Assembly (NCBI GenBank): GCA_963921935.1
Contig: OY998185.1
Coordinates: 31,960,487-32,024,486, forward strand
Origin: Galeruca laticollis
Lineage: Eukaryota > Arthropoda > Insecta > Coleoptera > Chrysomelidae
Length of the DNA: 64,000 nucleotides
Reading direction: 5' to 3'
Shown: positions 10,261-20,480 of the stretch, one piece after another
How positions within the stretch are numbered: position 1 is the stretch's first letter
Layout of the letters: each line of letters opens with the position of its first letter
Notes under the pieces: generated by a model
The model's database searches: none
Seen by the model: the letters and a program-made list of their open reading frames with translations, nothing else
What the model was told of the DNA's origin: nothing
Program-made: the position numbers and the translations under genes

Positions 10261-11428
10261 TCAGGCGTCGGATGTGGATTCCGTGTCCTGTACCCATTTC
10301 TTCCATGCCTTTCTGTCTCTTGCTAGATTTTTTATTTCTGCTATGGTCTTTCCTCTTTCTAAACCTATCTCTTGTATTTGGTCTAACCATTTCCTTCTAG
10401 GCCTACCCCTTTGTTTTTTGATCGGCTTTCCAATCTCCATTATTTTCCTAGTTAATCTATTTTGTTCCATTCTTACCATATGACCATACCAGCTAAGTTG
10501 TCTCTTTTTTATTTTACCAATTATCGCTTCCTGCTTAGTTGTCTCTCTAATAACGTCATTTCTAATCCTATCCCATTTAGTTTTCCCTGAAATTCTTCTT
10601 AGATGCTTCATTTCTATGGCATTTATTTTAGTTTCGTCCTTTTTTCGCACAGTCCAATTTTCACTTGCGTATATTATTGTAGGAACTGTTATCATATTAT
10701 GAATTTTCATTTTTACTTCTAAGTCTATATCTTTATGTCCAAGAATTGTTTTATTTAGAGAGTAGTATATTTTTGTTGATTTATTTGTTCTGTTTGTTAT
10801 TTCTGCATCTATTTTTCCATCTGCTGTTACTATACTTCCTAAATATTCAAATGTTGTTACTCTTTCTAGAGTCTGGTTTTTGCATTTAATATCTCTATTA
10901 TTTTGATCACCTGGTTGTTTTTTATTTATTATCATCACTTTTGTTTTATTTATGTTCACCTCCATATTCATGTTCTCTACTTCTTTAGTCCAAATATTCA
11001 CTAGTCTTTGCATTTTGTTCTTTGTATTCGCCACTAAAACCACATCATCTGCATATAGTAGACTACTCAGTTTTATTGGTTCTAAATTTCTGTGTCCAAT
11101 TATAGTATTCAGCTGCTCATACTTTTCTTTGATTCGTTTCACAATCTTATCCATGATTATTATAAACAGTAGTGGGCTTAAACTGTCTCCTTGTTTTATT
11201 CCCTTACACATTTTGAATTCTTCAGACCTTTGGCCTGCAATCTGTACCTTGGCTCTAACTGTCTCGTATACACTTTTAATTATATTTATTAAGGTGGGTG
11301 GTACTTCCATTTCCTCCAGGGTTCTCCATACTTCTCTTCCATCTAGTGTATCAAAGGCTGCTTTTAGATCTATAAATATAAGGTACATTTCTTCTCCCTC
11401 TTCTATTTTTCTTCTATTTAAAAATTAA
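10261..11428 (-). CDS. RTE-like LINE reverse transcriptase, 5'-truncated but open
   Basis: 375 codons from Met at 11388. The same frame is open up to about 11428, where the element is cut (RRKIEEGEE before the Met), so the ATG is internal. Boxes in order: YLIFIDLKAAFDTL (catalytic Asp), KGIKQGDSLSPLLF, LLYADDVVLVA (both catalytic Asp present), TFEYLGSIVTADGK, KRQLSWYGHMVRM and RGRPRRKWLDQI, ending in a basic Trp-rich tail. The tail style fits RTE-related LINEs, and the RTE at 42720-46790 has a similar YGYVLR...GRPKTRWEDQV ending. The endonuclease and RT fingers are missing. With no stop in 1.1 kb, the insertion looks young, but it cannot be autonomous. Confidence 0.75.
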
Positions 11429-13021
11429 AATAAGGAAAATTATTTATATGTGTATGCAATACTTTCGATACACACTGTATTATATGTATAATCAATAATT
11501 TTGAAAAATTCAGTATACAAATCAAATTTGACATTTCAATTTTTGATGGTATTTATGTAGAATATATTTAATGATAGATAGAATGTATTACGATTTGGAA
11601 AATATATTTGAAATTTTAAAATACAAATGTCTCTGCTAGCAGAATTACAATTGTAATAAAAGAATTCAAATCTCTCTTCGTTATAGGAAAACATAAATTA
11701 GTATTTTTTTAAAAAAAGAATTTTTCGTAACGACAGGAGAAGAGATTTATTTATTCAGAAAAAGTTTAGTCAGTTGAATTTGAAACCCCCACGAGACAAC
11801 ATCGTAATAAGAGTTGTCTCAAATATTTTTGAGAATTTAATAGAAATTATATAACTATACAATCAGATCATAAAGCCATACATTATAAAGCCAGTGCGTG
11901 CATAATTCGTAGAAGAATTGCATCGTATCAAGTGTAAGTGGTTCCAGTTTCTAAATCAGATATTTAAAAAGTTTTGCAGAATTCTAAATACATTTAGAAT
12001 TTGTACGAGTTTTCCTGTCCTATTTGGTGAGTCCACTCCAGTTTAAAATTATTTCTCAAGAAATAACAGGCCTTTTGAATACATTTCGAAAATAGATGCA
12101 TGTATATAATAATTTGAGCTAAACCAAATTAACGTTACACATATAAGATTTTACATCAAGTGAAAAATTTTGAATAGATAATTTGAACGAAAAATTGCGT
12201 TATTTGACATTGATACACGTCAAGTGTATATTAGAAGAGTTGAACTTTTGATTAAAAATTTCAATTAGTTGATTTCTAGAGTAGGTTGTACTAATAATAA
12301 GGTTGGTAGAAAATATTATCATTGTTTCGTTTATAATATTTTTAGAAACAATAAATATTTTTGTAATTTTGTTATCTGATCGTATAATATATAATTTTGA
12401 TTCCAACTCACTGTGGTATTCATTGAGTATCTATTTTCATCGTATTTAACATTTTGCATGCTATAGAAATTTTTATCTAATCAGTGACATTCGCTTAATT
12501 TCCAGTGACAGTAAAATTGTAAATGTCATAAGATAATTCAAGTGTCTTTATTATATTGAATAAACAGTTACTCGAGATTCTGAATATAGAGTAATATTTG
12601 ATTTGGAAATACTTGAAAATTATAAAATTTGAATTATTATTATTAAAAAATTTTGATCCCACCCTGAGACAACAGTGGTTAAGTCGATTGTGAATTAATT
12701 TATCTTTCAAAATACAGAAATTAATATTTACCTTAGCCGGGCATTGTTTGACAACCACTGTCAAAAGTAGATTAGGTTACATACGCTGCTAAAGGTGTGT
12801 GTGCAATAGTGTCGCTACAATCACAAATTGTGAAAACATCGACGAATAATATTGTATATTGTTATATTCACATATCTATTAAAATAACTATAATATAACT
12901 ATTAATAATCTCTGTGTGGGGGGGGGAGCTGGCTTGGAAATAAATCCTTCAGCCACATATTTTTTTTATTCAATGGTAGACTGAACGTGTTACTTGAATC
13001 TACATTTCAACACTGTTACAG
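11429..13021. other. AT-rich spacer
   Basis: No gene recognised. It holds a perfect 8-bp inverted repeat (GAGACAAC at 11793-11800 and GTTGTCTC at 11813-11820) and a G run near 12918-12926. Short minus frames at 12200-12406 and 12495-12764 show no domain. Confidence 0.4.
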
Positions 13022-13250
13022 ATCAAATTTCGTTTGTCTAAAAAAACTCCACCAGAGTGTCAAAAACTATTTTAGTATTCAGCCCCAATAAATGAGCTAG
13101 ATTTACAGGAAACTGTATGTCTAATTTACTAAGCGATTATAAAATATTTTTTCTTTCTTTTTTATATTTGATACAATTGAATATTATATGATTGATATCT
13201 GCAATAGTTGCATTATCACAACTACAAGCAGCCGTGTTAACAATACCTAT

Positions 13251-13979
13251 TTAAGCAATTATATATGACTGTAGCAATGGAGGTTGAGGGTGTAATAAAA
13301 AATTGGATTTGTGTTCAATCCATTTTACTTTCCATTTCTGTATAGTCTTTTGTTTTAGAGCTGTTTTAATATCCTTCTGAGTAGTGTAATTTATTTGTAC
13401 CCCATCAATAATAGCATCCTTAGCCAAATGGTCAACTATTTCATTGCCTATAATACCTATGTGACCCTTCATCCAAATGAATGTGACGCCTATATTACAC
13501 ACTAATTTTTTAATATTGCATAAAATATTCGAATTATGTTTATTTAGATGGTTATTTTTAATTGCTTCTAATATTGATCTTGAATCACTTATAATCACAC
13601 CATGTTTGATTTTATTAATATCTAGGTATATTATAGCTTTTTCTATGGCTACCAATTCAGCAGCAAATATGCTACAAATATTTGGTAATTTATATTTTTC
13701 ATATATTTTGTGGTTTAAAACATATATAGCATATCCTACCCCCAAATTTGTGTTTGAACCGTCAGTGTAGATGACTGTGTGTTCTATATAGTTACCAACA
13801 ATAGATTTCAGGAGAATATTGCTGATTTGTACTGATTCTGAGTAGTGGGATATCATGATCTTGGGATAGGTGTAATCGGTTGTGTATATAGGCAAGAGAT
13901 TGCTTCTATTAACATATGATTGATATTTTTGACATTCAATGAAGGCATCTGAGAGAGGAGGTGAATGTTTTTTATCCAA
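13251..13979 (-). pseudogene. LINE RNase H domain
   Basis: 242 codons. Residues about 70-190 form an RNase H fold with all four acidic positions visible: VIYTDGSNTN (D), SIFAAELVAIEKAI (E), GVIISDSRS (D) and GNEIVDHLAKDAI (D), plus FIWMKGHIGI before the last. It would remove RNA from the cDNA hybrid. The domain itself is uninterrupted although the rest of the element is broken. The N-terminal 60 residues belong to the connection region. Confidence 0.75.
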
Positions 13980-14025
13980 TAAGGATATGTTAAGTTTTCC
14001 ATATTTAATGACGATAGAACTTCTA

Positions 14026-14322
14026 CTAGACTTGTCTCAAGGCTACTATCTTTATAACATAATTTTGAGCAAGTATTTGACAACGAAATTCTAATGGAAG
14101 TTCATTACTTTCAGCTAATAGAATATTTACTGGGGTTGAAATCATTGCTCCTAGGCATAACTGAGGAGGGCATTTGTATTGAATTCTATCTAGAATTGGT
14201 AAATTAGTTACTTGCGGAACCCTATAGAGAGCTACCATAATGTATAACTGAACGCACATAGGCCGCCCTCTAAAACATAAGTGCAACTTTGGGGTCAGCG
14301 CCCCACCTGATTCGTTATGCAT
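14026..14322 (-). pseudogene. LINE RT-RNase H connection fragment
   Basis: 98 codons containing PILDRIQYKCPPQLCLGAM, parallel to LDRIQYKAIRICLGV in the 3.2-kb copy. It ends at a stop before the RNase H frame. Confidence 0.5.
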
Positions 14323-14522
14323 TTCAGAGAATGTATGGATCTTTCACATTTACCTTTTATATGCTGAATATGCCCTGTCCAGAGGAATTTTCTGTCCAGA
14401 ACAATACCCAGATATTTGTATTCTTCGACCACTGGCACGCTACACCCAGCCAGTACTAAGCTTCCTGGTGCATGCAACCTAGTGAAGAACGTTATAGAGG
14501 ACTTTTCAGGGGATAATGTCAT
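14295..14522 (-). pseudogene. LINE RT thumb fragment
   Basis: 75 codons: MTLSPEKSSITFFTR, then EEYKYLGIVLDRKFLWTGHI, the thumb region just after the polymerase box. It overlaps the next frame by a frameshift. Confidence 0.55.
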
Positions 14523-14570
14523 ACCAGTTTCACGAGACCAGTCTAATACTATCTAATACATAATCTGCTC

Positions 14571-15196
14571 GTAGATGATATACTATTTAAGTAAATAAAA
14601 CAAATAATAGAAGGGCGGTGTGAGGGAAAGGACTAAAATTCTCTTATACTGCTCACAGTCACAGCTTGTGAATATCTGTGGAATTTATTTAATTGAATCG
14701 AAATTAGTGTCATGCAGAATTACGGGGGAACGTTGAAATATCTGTTTGGATTGAAACATAGCTTACTATGATATACTGGAATAATTCACACCTTTGCTTT
14801 TAAGAAATTGTACTGATTATTTTGGCATTGGATTTTCTCTTCTTCATTTCCTCTGCGTTGTTGGTTCTGAATATGGGTGTTCATCAAACTTTTTTACTGG
14901 ATCTATACAAGAAGGGTTGAAATTTGTGAACCAGTAACTTCGTGAAATGTCAACTTCCATAGCTATATTGTGGATATTTTGATATTGAATTTGGTGATCA
15001 TCATTTTGAATTCTCTTTCTTATACCCCTGTCCCACTATGAAAATTTGTATCAAAATTTTTATAAACACCATTTTGATTGTGTGACAACACAAATTTTCA
15101 TAAAAATGACATCTCGTAAAAATATTTCTTAGTGCCTCTATTTTCATGACGTCACGTAAAATGTTTTTATAAAAATCATAGATAAACTTCTCCCTG
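14571..15196. other. spacer with possible MITE end
   Basis: Unassigned. From 15031 (CCCACTATGAAAATTTG) to about 15188 the sequence is similar, in inverted sense, to 23110-23285 (ends in TTTTTATAGTGGG), which hints at a small inverted-repeat element interrupted here by the LINE. Confidence 0.35.
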
Positions 15197-15593
15197 TAAT
15201 AATAATAATAACTTTATTCAAAAATATGGTTTTACAAGAACATTACATGAAGTGAATAAAGTAGGTTGGCAATAAGTGTTATTACACTTGATTCGCAAAA
15301 AAATACAATTTAATCATATACAATGGTCACATACAACAATACTAGTTATAAACTATTTGAAGTCAATATAAATAAAAACACTATAAATTATATGTATAAA
15401 ACTGAACCAACGACACAAGGAATTTTATATTATAATTAGGCCTAAATATAGTAGAACTATGCATATAATCTCCATTGGAGTGAAGTCATTACAATAATGT
15501 TATAAACTACAAACAACATGAACCATCTACAGTACTAAGTATCACAAAATAAAATGTTATGAAAATAATATCTATTTACCATTTTAGGACATA

Positions 15594-15890
15594 AACAGAT
15601 AAATTGGAATGTTAGTCGGTTACAACTACAAATTTGATATGGGTAAAAGTGTGAAAGATAAAATATATATAAAATGTAATAAAATGACAATATTTCTTGA
15701 GGCGTATTCATATTTAACACACAGAGGACACATAATACTACAGATAAATTGGAATGTTAGTCGGTTACAACAACAATTTTGGTATAGATAAAAGTGTGAA
15801 TGATAAAATATATATATAAAATGTAAAAATGTAAAGAAATAACGATATTTCTTGAGGCGTATTTATATTTAACACACACGGAAATGAGAT
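15594..15890. repeat. two-copy tandem duplication in LINE 3' UTR
   Basis: Units of roughly 147-150 bp starting near 15596 and 15744 share AAATTGGAATGTTAGTCGGT and TTTCTTGAGGCGTATT. They differ by small changes, so the duplication is not brand new. Confidence 0.75.
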
Positions 15891-15963
15891 AAAGATAAAA
15901 AATGTATACGAAATATAACGAGGAAGTTCCTTGGTCAATATTGATTGATTAAAAAAACCATTC

Positions 15964-16407
15964 TCAAAAGACTCGAACTTTAGATCGCTTCAGCTGTTTT
16001 TTGAATTGGGATGAGTTGGGTATAGCGCGAATTGTTTCAGGTAAAGAATTGAACATTTTTGGAGCGGTGTAAGAAAAACTAGTTCTCAGCAGTGATTTTG
16101 TTATTTGTGGTATTACATAGTTATTTCTTTGTTTAGTGTTATAGGTATGTTTTGGTAAGTTTGACGAATGTTTTGTTGTATAGTACTTCATATTGACATT
16201 GTAGTAATAGAGCTGTTTAAGGTCGAGTACCTCTGATTCTTGAAATAGTAGATCACTTGGATATCTTGAACTTTTACTTAGAATAATTTTCAGGAATCGT
16301 CGTTGTAGAACTTCAAGGGGTCGGATGAGGGATTTTAGTGCACCTTCCCATGCTAATAAACCGTATCGAAAGTGACTTTCAACGAGTGCATGATATAGTG
16401 TGAGCAA
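15964..16407 (-). pseudogene. CR1/L2-like LINE RT C-terminal region
   Basis: 147 codons: MLTLYHALVESHFRYGLLAW, then RPLEVLQRRFLKIIL and the terminal SFSYTAPKMFNSLPETIRAI. These are typical of the C-terminal region of CR1/L2/Jockey-type RT polyproteins. The stop at 15964 is probably the native end of ORF2. Confidence 0.65.
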
Positions 16408-16477
16408 ATGATGAACAGGAGAAATTTTTTTTCATGTATCTTAATTTATAAAGGATACATTGTAGTTTTTTGGCTAC

Positions 16478-16666
16478 CTAGTTGATGTGTATGTCCCATT
16501 TCATGTGCCGGTCTATTATGACTCCTAAGTACTTTATGTTACTTTCGGCTGTAATTGTTAGACTGTTTTTACCATCGAGAATGTTGAGCTGAGTAAAGTG
16601 AGGAAGATTTGTTTTATTACAACTAAAAGGTAGGAAGTTGATTTTTTGAAAGTTTATAGTTAGCAA
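16478..16666 (-). pseudogene. LINE RT thumb fragment
   Basis: 62 codons with SNIKYLGVIIDRHMKWDIHI, the thumb motif following the polymerase box. It is separated from the parts on either side by frameshifts. Confidence 0.55.
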
Positions 16667-16733
16667 CCTTTTTGCAAGCCATTTTTTAATGATAATAAAG
16701 TCTGTTTCTACTATTTCTTTTAGTTCTGTCTAG

Positions 16734-18218
16734 TTATCCGCCTCGTAGAAAATCGCGGTATCGTCTGCTTTTCACAAAAAACAATCCATTCATGTAAATG
16801 TTGAAAAGTGAGGGTCCGACTCCACATTGTACGACTAACGATTTACTGTCGACACCGTTTATACGGACTGTCTGATACCTATTCGTAACAAAACTTTTGA
16901 ATAAAAGTAAGCAAGTATTTCTGATACCGATGTCTTCCAGCGACTGAAAGAGCAACTCATGGCTAACAGTGTCAAATGCCTTCGATAAATCAATGAAAAC
17001 ACGTAGACAGGGTTTGTTGTTGTTTAACGAGTTATATATTTTTTCAGTTAGGGTCAGAATAGCATCTTGAGTGGACGTTTTCTCTCGACAACCATATTGT
17101 GTTTCGGAAAGTATGTTATATTTATTTATAAAATTTTGTAGTCTGTTTGTTAGAAGTTTCTCAAATATTTTTGATAAGTGGGTGGTTAATGAAATGGGTC
17201 TATAATTTTCTGTCAGTTTTTTGTTACCTTTTTTATATATTGGAATGATAACTGAATGTTTGAATGCTCTAGGCCAGACACCAGTTTCTATGCATTTGTT
17301 GAAGATGTAAGTTAATGGTTCAGTTATTAATGACGCGATAACATTGAGCGTTTCAGTTTTGATTTCGTCTGATCCCACGGCTTTGTGGTTTTTCAACTCT
17401 TGAATAATGCTGTTTACTTCAAGTGTGTTTGTGGGTAGAAGTGTAATTGAGTTTGGAAGGGAGGGTCTATTGATTTTGTAGTTTGGATCTGGGTTTATAT
17501 TTTCAGCAAGTCTTTTCCCATTGCCATTGAATGAGGTATTGAATTCGTTTGCGATATCCTTAGGATTTGTTAATAACTCTCCTAGTTCATTTTCAATATT
17601 ATCAATAGAGATCTTCGATTTTTTGGTGTTACTTACTTCTTGAACCACATTCCATAAAGCTTTTGTGTTTGATTTTTTGAGTTCGATTTTGTTTTTATAG
17701 TATTTTAACTCAGTTTTTTCCATTAGAGTCGACAATTTGTTTCTATATTTTTTGTATTGTAGTTTTAGTTCCTTGTCATTTGGGTTTCTTCTCAAAAGTT
17801 GAGCCATTCCATTTTTTGTGGTAGTTGAGGTAAGTAAAGCGATCTTCGTGTTTTTCCTTTTACATTTTTTTGTATATATACAGTCGTCTATATATTTTTG
17901 AAGTGTTTGAATGAAAGTATTTGTTGCATTGTTAGGATCTGTATTCAAGTATAAGAAATCCCAAGATTTTTGTCTGATTGTATTTTTAAGTTTTGTTTTA
18001 ACTATGTATTTCACCATTTTTCGTTCCTTGGGGCGTTTGGTCTTTTCCAGTACTATCTGTAGTATTGTTGAGAAATGATCTGTAATGTCGGTTTGCAATA
18101 CTAGGGGCAGTATTTGATCGAGTACGTTGAATTTGGATTTTGAAAATATGTGGTCAATGCATGAACTACGTCCACCCTGTATTCTTGTTGGATTATTAAT
18201 CGTGGAAATGTAACTCAA
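16734..18218 (-). pseudogene. CR1/L2-like LINE ORF2: endonuclease end and RT
   Basis: 494 codons. Residues 1-60 close the APE-type endonuclease (SSCIDHIFSK, DITDHFSTIL). About 60-230 is a basic linker. RT spans about 240-480: HKAVGSDEI, HSVIIPIYKKGNKKLTENYR, ETQYGCREKTSTQDAI, RVFIDLSKAFDTV (catalytic Asp present) and a weakened QCGVGPSLFNIYMNGLFF. The ADD box (ADDTAIFYEAD) follows in a different frame at about 16785-16750, so a frameshift kills the polymerase. The frame is open upstream to a stop near 18239. The long uninterrupted stretch suggests moderate age. Confidence 0.75.
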
Positions 18219-18304
18219 TTTGTTAAGTTTGTTGTTTTAGTCTGTATTATATTCATTATCCTCTAGTAGGTCGATATTCAAATCACCAATGAAAATGGTA
18301 TATA

Positions 18305-18324
18305 CAGGTTATCTATAGATAACC
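18305..18324. repeat. perfect 20-bp palindrome at LINE edge
   Basis: AGGTTATCTATAGATAACCT is its own reverse complement and sits immediately beyond the truncated 5' end of the CR1/L2-like LINE. Confidence 0.85.
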
Positions 18325-18846
18325 TTTGCCGTAAAATGTTTTTATGAAATAGAAGCATTTCTATAATTTTTACGGAACTAGTAAAGTGATTGGATGTTAT
18401 TCCCCACCAGCATCGAGGAAGTTTGAATTTAAAGACGCGCGCACAGATTCACGATTTGAAACTCGAGAGCCAATGTTTATGGCCAATGTCTATAGAGAAA
18501 AGTATAATTATGTTTTTGTAGTCTGTAAATTGTCGTTGGCAACAGTGTGAAAAATAAAAATTGCTAAAAATATGACAAAGATTATATACACGGAAATATG
18601 GTGCGTCAAGAGTGAGTAGAAGATAGTAGCAGGAGTAGCAGGAGTAGAAGGAGTCACTAGAAGCAAACGAAGCGGAGCCTTGAGAAAGCGATCGGACGGA
18701 GGGTGATTTCTATCAACCGAACCACGAAAGCTTATCATAAGCCAAAACAAATGGTGTCTTAACAATTTTTTTCTGTTTATGAAAATTTTTCTTAGTTTAT
18801 AAAACCGTAATTAACGGATGTTTTGTATTTTTAGGACCAGAAGACG

Positions 18847-19137
18847 ATGGAAATAACGACACTGGAATCACCAGACGAGGAGTAAGACAGCGAGGATGAG
18901 GAAACCGAACAAGAAGACGCAGAAAGGATGAGACTGAGAGGCGACAAGTATAAACACCAAGCCACAGAAGCCAAAAAAGAAGCTGAAAAAACCAACCAGC
19001 GTATGGAAAATGAAATAGATGGACTAAGGATTGCCATGAAGAACATGACAGGAACAATACTGGACATGCAAGGGGAAAAGGAAAAGAGAAGCCAAAGCCC
19101 ATCAGGAAGCGTCCGAAGGAAGGCGCAGAGGACGTAA
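18847..19137 (+). pseudogene. Jockey-like ORF1 N-terminal, acidic coiled coil
   Basis: ATG at 18847 gives MEITTLESPDEE, then TAA (18883). The same frame continues to 19137 with DSEDEETEQEDAER and EAEKTNQRMENEIDGLRIAM, a charged heptad-rich helix. It stops just before a C homopolymer (19139-19150) that probably slipped. Such coiled coils precede the RNA-binding part of Jockey ORF1 proteins. Confidence 0.45.
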
Positions 19138-19351
19138 TCCCCCCCCCCCCAAACCAAAGAAAACGAGGCTGAGGAGATGGACTTCACGGAAGTGGTGTCC
19201 ATCAAGAAAATCCAAAAGGAGCAGAGGAAGGAAGGCGCCGCAAGGAAGAATAGAAGGGATGAAGAAATTATGGTCGTTCCATCCGCCAGAACAAAACGAC
19301 AACCAGGCCATCACCAGTCATCCTACGGAGCACCCACCACTGGGGATCAGT

Positions 19352-19530
19352 GAGAAAATAAATACACGAAAGAGGGATAAAAACGAGGTTCATCACCATC
19401 CTAGAAAGGTTCGGAGGGAAGATCCCATGCGAAGAACCGGAGGACTACAGGAACCTGACAAGGTACCTGAAAGAAGAGAGAAAAGAAGTGGAATGGTACA
19501 CCTATACACCACGGGATGATGAAAAAGTTT
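19352..19530 (+). pseudogene. Jockey-like ORF1 middle domain
   Basis: In the frame between the listed ORFs, KFITILERFGGKIPCEEPED and YLKEERKEVEWYTYTPRDDE match the PRE_C2HC-type domain that lies before the zinc knuckles of Jockey ORF1. One stop follows (position about 19529). VYVAELDIK-like sequence near 19630 completes it. Confidence 0.4.
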
Positions 19531-19684
19531 AGATCGTCATTAAAGCGACGGGCAGCGAGAGTCCAAATAGGAAGAATAAGCCAAATTCGCTTCAGATTCG
19601 AAGGAAGGAAATATCTGCCTATCTACGTGGCAGAGCTGGACATAAAATAAAATCCCAAAATAAAAAATCCAGCATATCCAGCAA

Positions 19685-19990
19685 GTGAGGATAAAATGGG
19701 AAAAACTCAAGAGAGGAAATGGATCAACGCAGTGCTATAACTGCCAGGGATTCCACCACGGACAGACGACGTGCAGAGTAAACACCAAGTGTGTCAAATG
19801 CGGAGGACCATACCGATCCAGCGAATGTAACAGACCCAAGGACAAGTCATCCACCTGCGAAAACTGCTAGGGAGAACACCCAGCGAACTACAAGGGATGC
19901 CCACAAGCCCCAAACTACAGGAATACGAAGAAGTTACACCCAGCAGGAACGAAGCCAGGAATCAGCTACGCCTAAGCGACAACCAAGAAG
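19685..19990 (+). pseudogene. Jockey-like ORF1 zinc knuckles
   Basis: CYNCQGFHHGQTTCRVNTKC, then VKCGGPYRSSECNRP, CENC, a TAG in place of a codon, and GEHPANYKGC: three CCHC knuckles in the order and spacing of Jockey-clade ORF1. They would bind element RNA. The in-frame stop (19868-19870) inside the third knuckle shows decay. Confidence 0.7.
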
Positions 19991-20480
19991 ACGACGACGA
20001 ATGACACCCCGAAAAAACAAGAGATTCTCGAATAAGTGACAAGGCTATTAGCCCAGCTAATACCCTAAAGTCACCTTTGAGAATCTAGAGTAAATTTGCC
20101 TACGAGAAGGCCCGGCACATCCCTAAAAAGATGAGCTGGGGATTCAACTAGGTCATCAAAAACAAGTGGATCTACTCTATAAGGTCGTCTTTAGTCGTAA
20201 TAAGTCGACTAAGGATTTTCCCCTTATAGAGGCAGTGATAAAACACACACACACAACAGAAGAAGACAAACAAAGCGAGAAGACCGTCGAATATATAACC
20301 ATCGAGGTTACACGGCGAAAAGAAGACGGCTTTTCGGCTAGGGAAGAATGGCACGCGATTAACGCAAACGATGACTGAGGACCCGTCGGATGAGATGGGG
20401 AGTGGACGGAAGGTTCTTCCCAGTATGCAACGGTCTTGAGTAATGCATCCCGATAGAGGCGGGCTCAGTAACGCGTGTGA

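Larger units (their letters stand above)
13022..14570 (-). mobile_element. decayed I-type LINE, copy 2 (RT thumb, connection, RNase H, Cys-His tail)
   Basis: Minus-strand order: RT thumb (14522-14295, EEYKYLGIVLDRKFL), connection (14322-14026, NLPILDRIQYK), RNase H (13979-13251), then a Cys-His tail near 13235-13150 (ACSCDNATIADINHIIFNC) and LAHLLGLNTK near 13085. It stops near 13022. Same family type as the plus-strand element at 2273-4380, and better preserved in RNase H. The 5' end is truncated at about 14570 in RT. Confidence 0.7.
15197..18303 (-). mobile_element. CR1/L2-like LINE, 5'-truncated in the endonuclease
   Basis: Minus strand from 18303: endonuclease end (FIGDLNIDLLEDNEYNTD near 18290-18240, then GRRSSCIDHIF-like), RT (to about 16734), an RT tail in other frames (16666-16478 and 16407-15964), a 760-nt 3' UTR with an internal duplication, and a (TTATTA)-like tail at 15208-15197 (AATAATAATAAT on the plus strand). 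A simple-repeat 3' end without poly(A) fits CR1/L2-type LINEs, though Jockey relatives are possible. Similar sequence flanks both ends (ATAGATAA at about 15178 and at 18315), consistent with a target duplication. Confidence 0.7.
18600..20480 (+). mobile_element. Jockey-type LINE 5' part (ORF1 region), decayed
   Basis: A distinctly GC-richer block than its surroundings. It contains a 5' leader with GTAGCAGGA repeats (18627-18650), an acidic coiled-coil ORF1 start, a poly-C frameshift site, a three-knuckle CCHC region (19700-19905) and a 3' part of unknown content to about 20480 (CACACACA at 20246-20257). No RT follows, so ORF2 has been deleted or the copy is rearranged. The base composition break at both ends supports insertion. 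Confidence 0.6.

Noticed and set aside
10107..10400. Frames with long Ile-Tyr repeats (also at 23377, 28650, 55507)
   Set aside because: Products of (TA)n microsatellites, not proteins.
18508..18765. Minus frame of 85 codons over the Jockey leader
   Set aside because: No domain, and it runs over the 5' leader of a plus-strand element.
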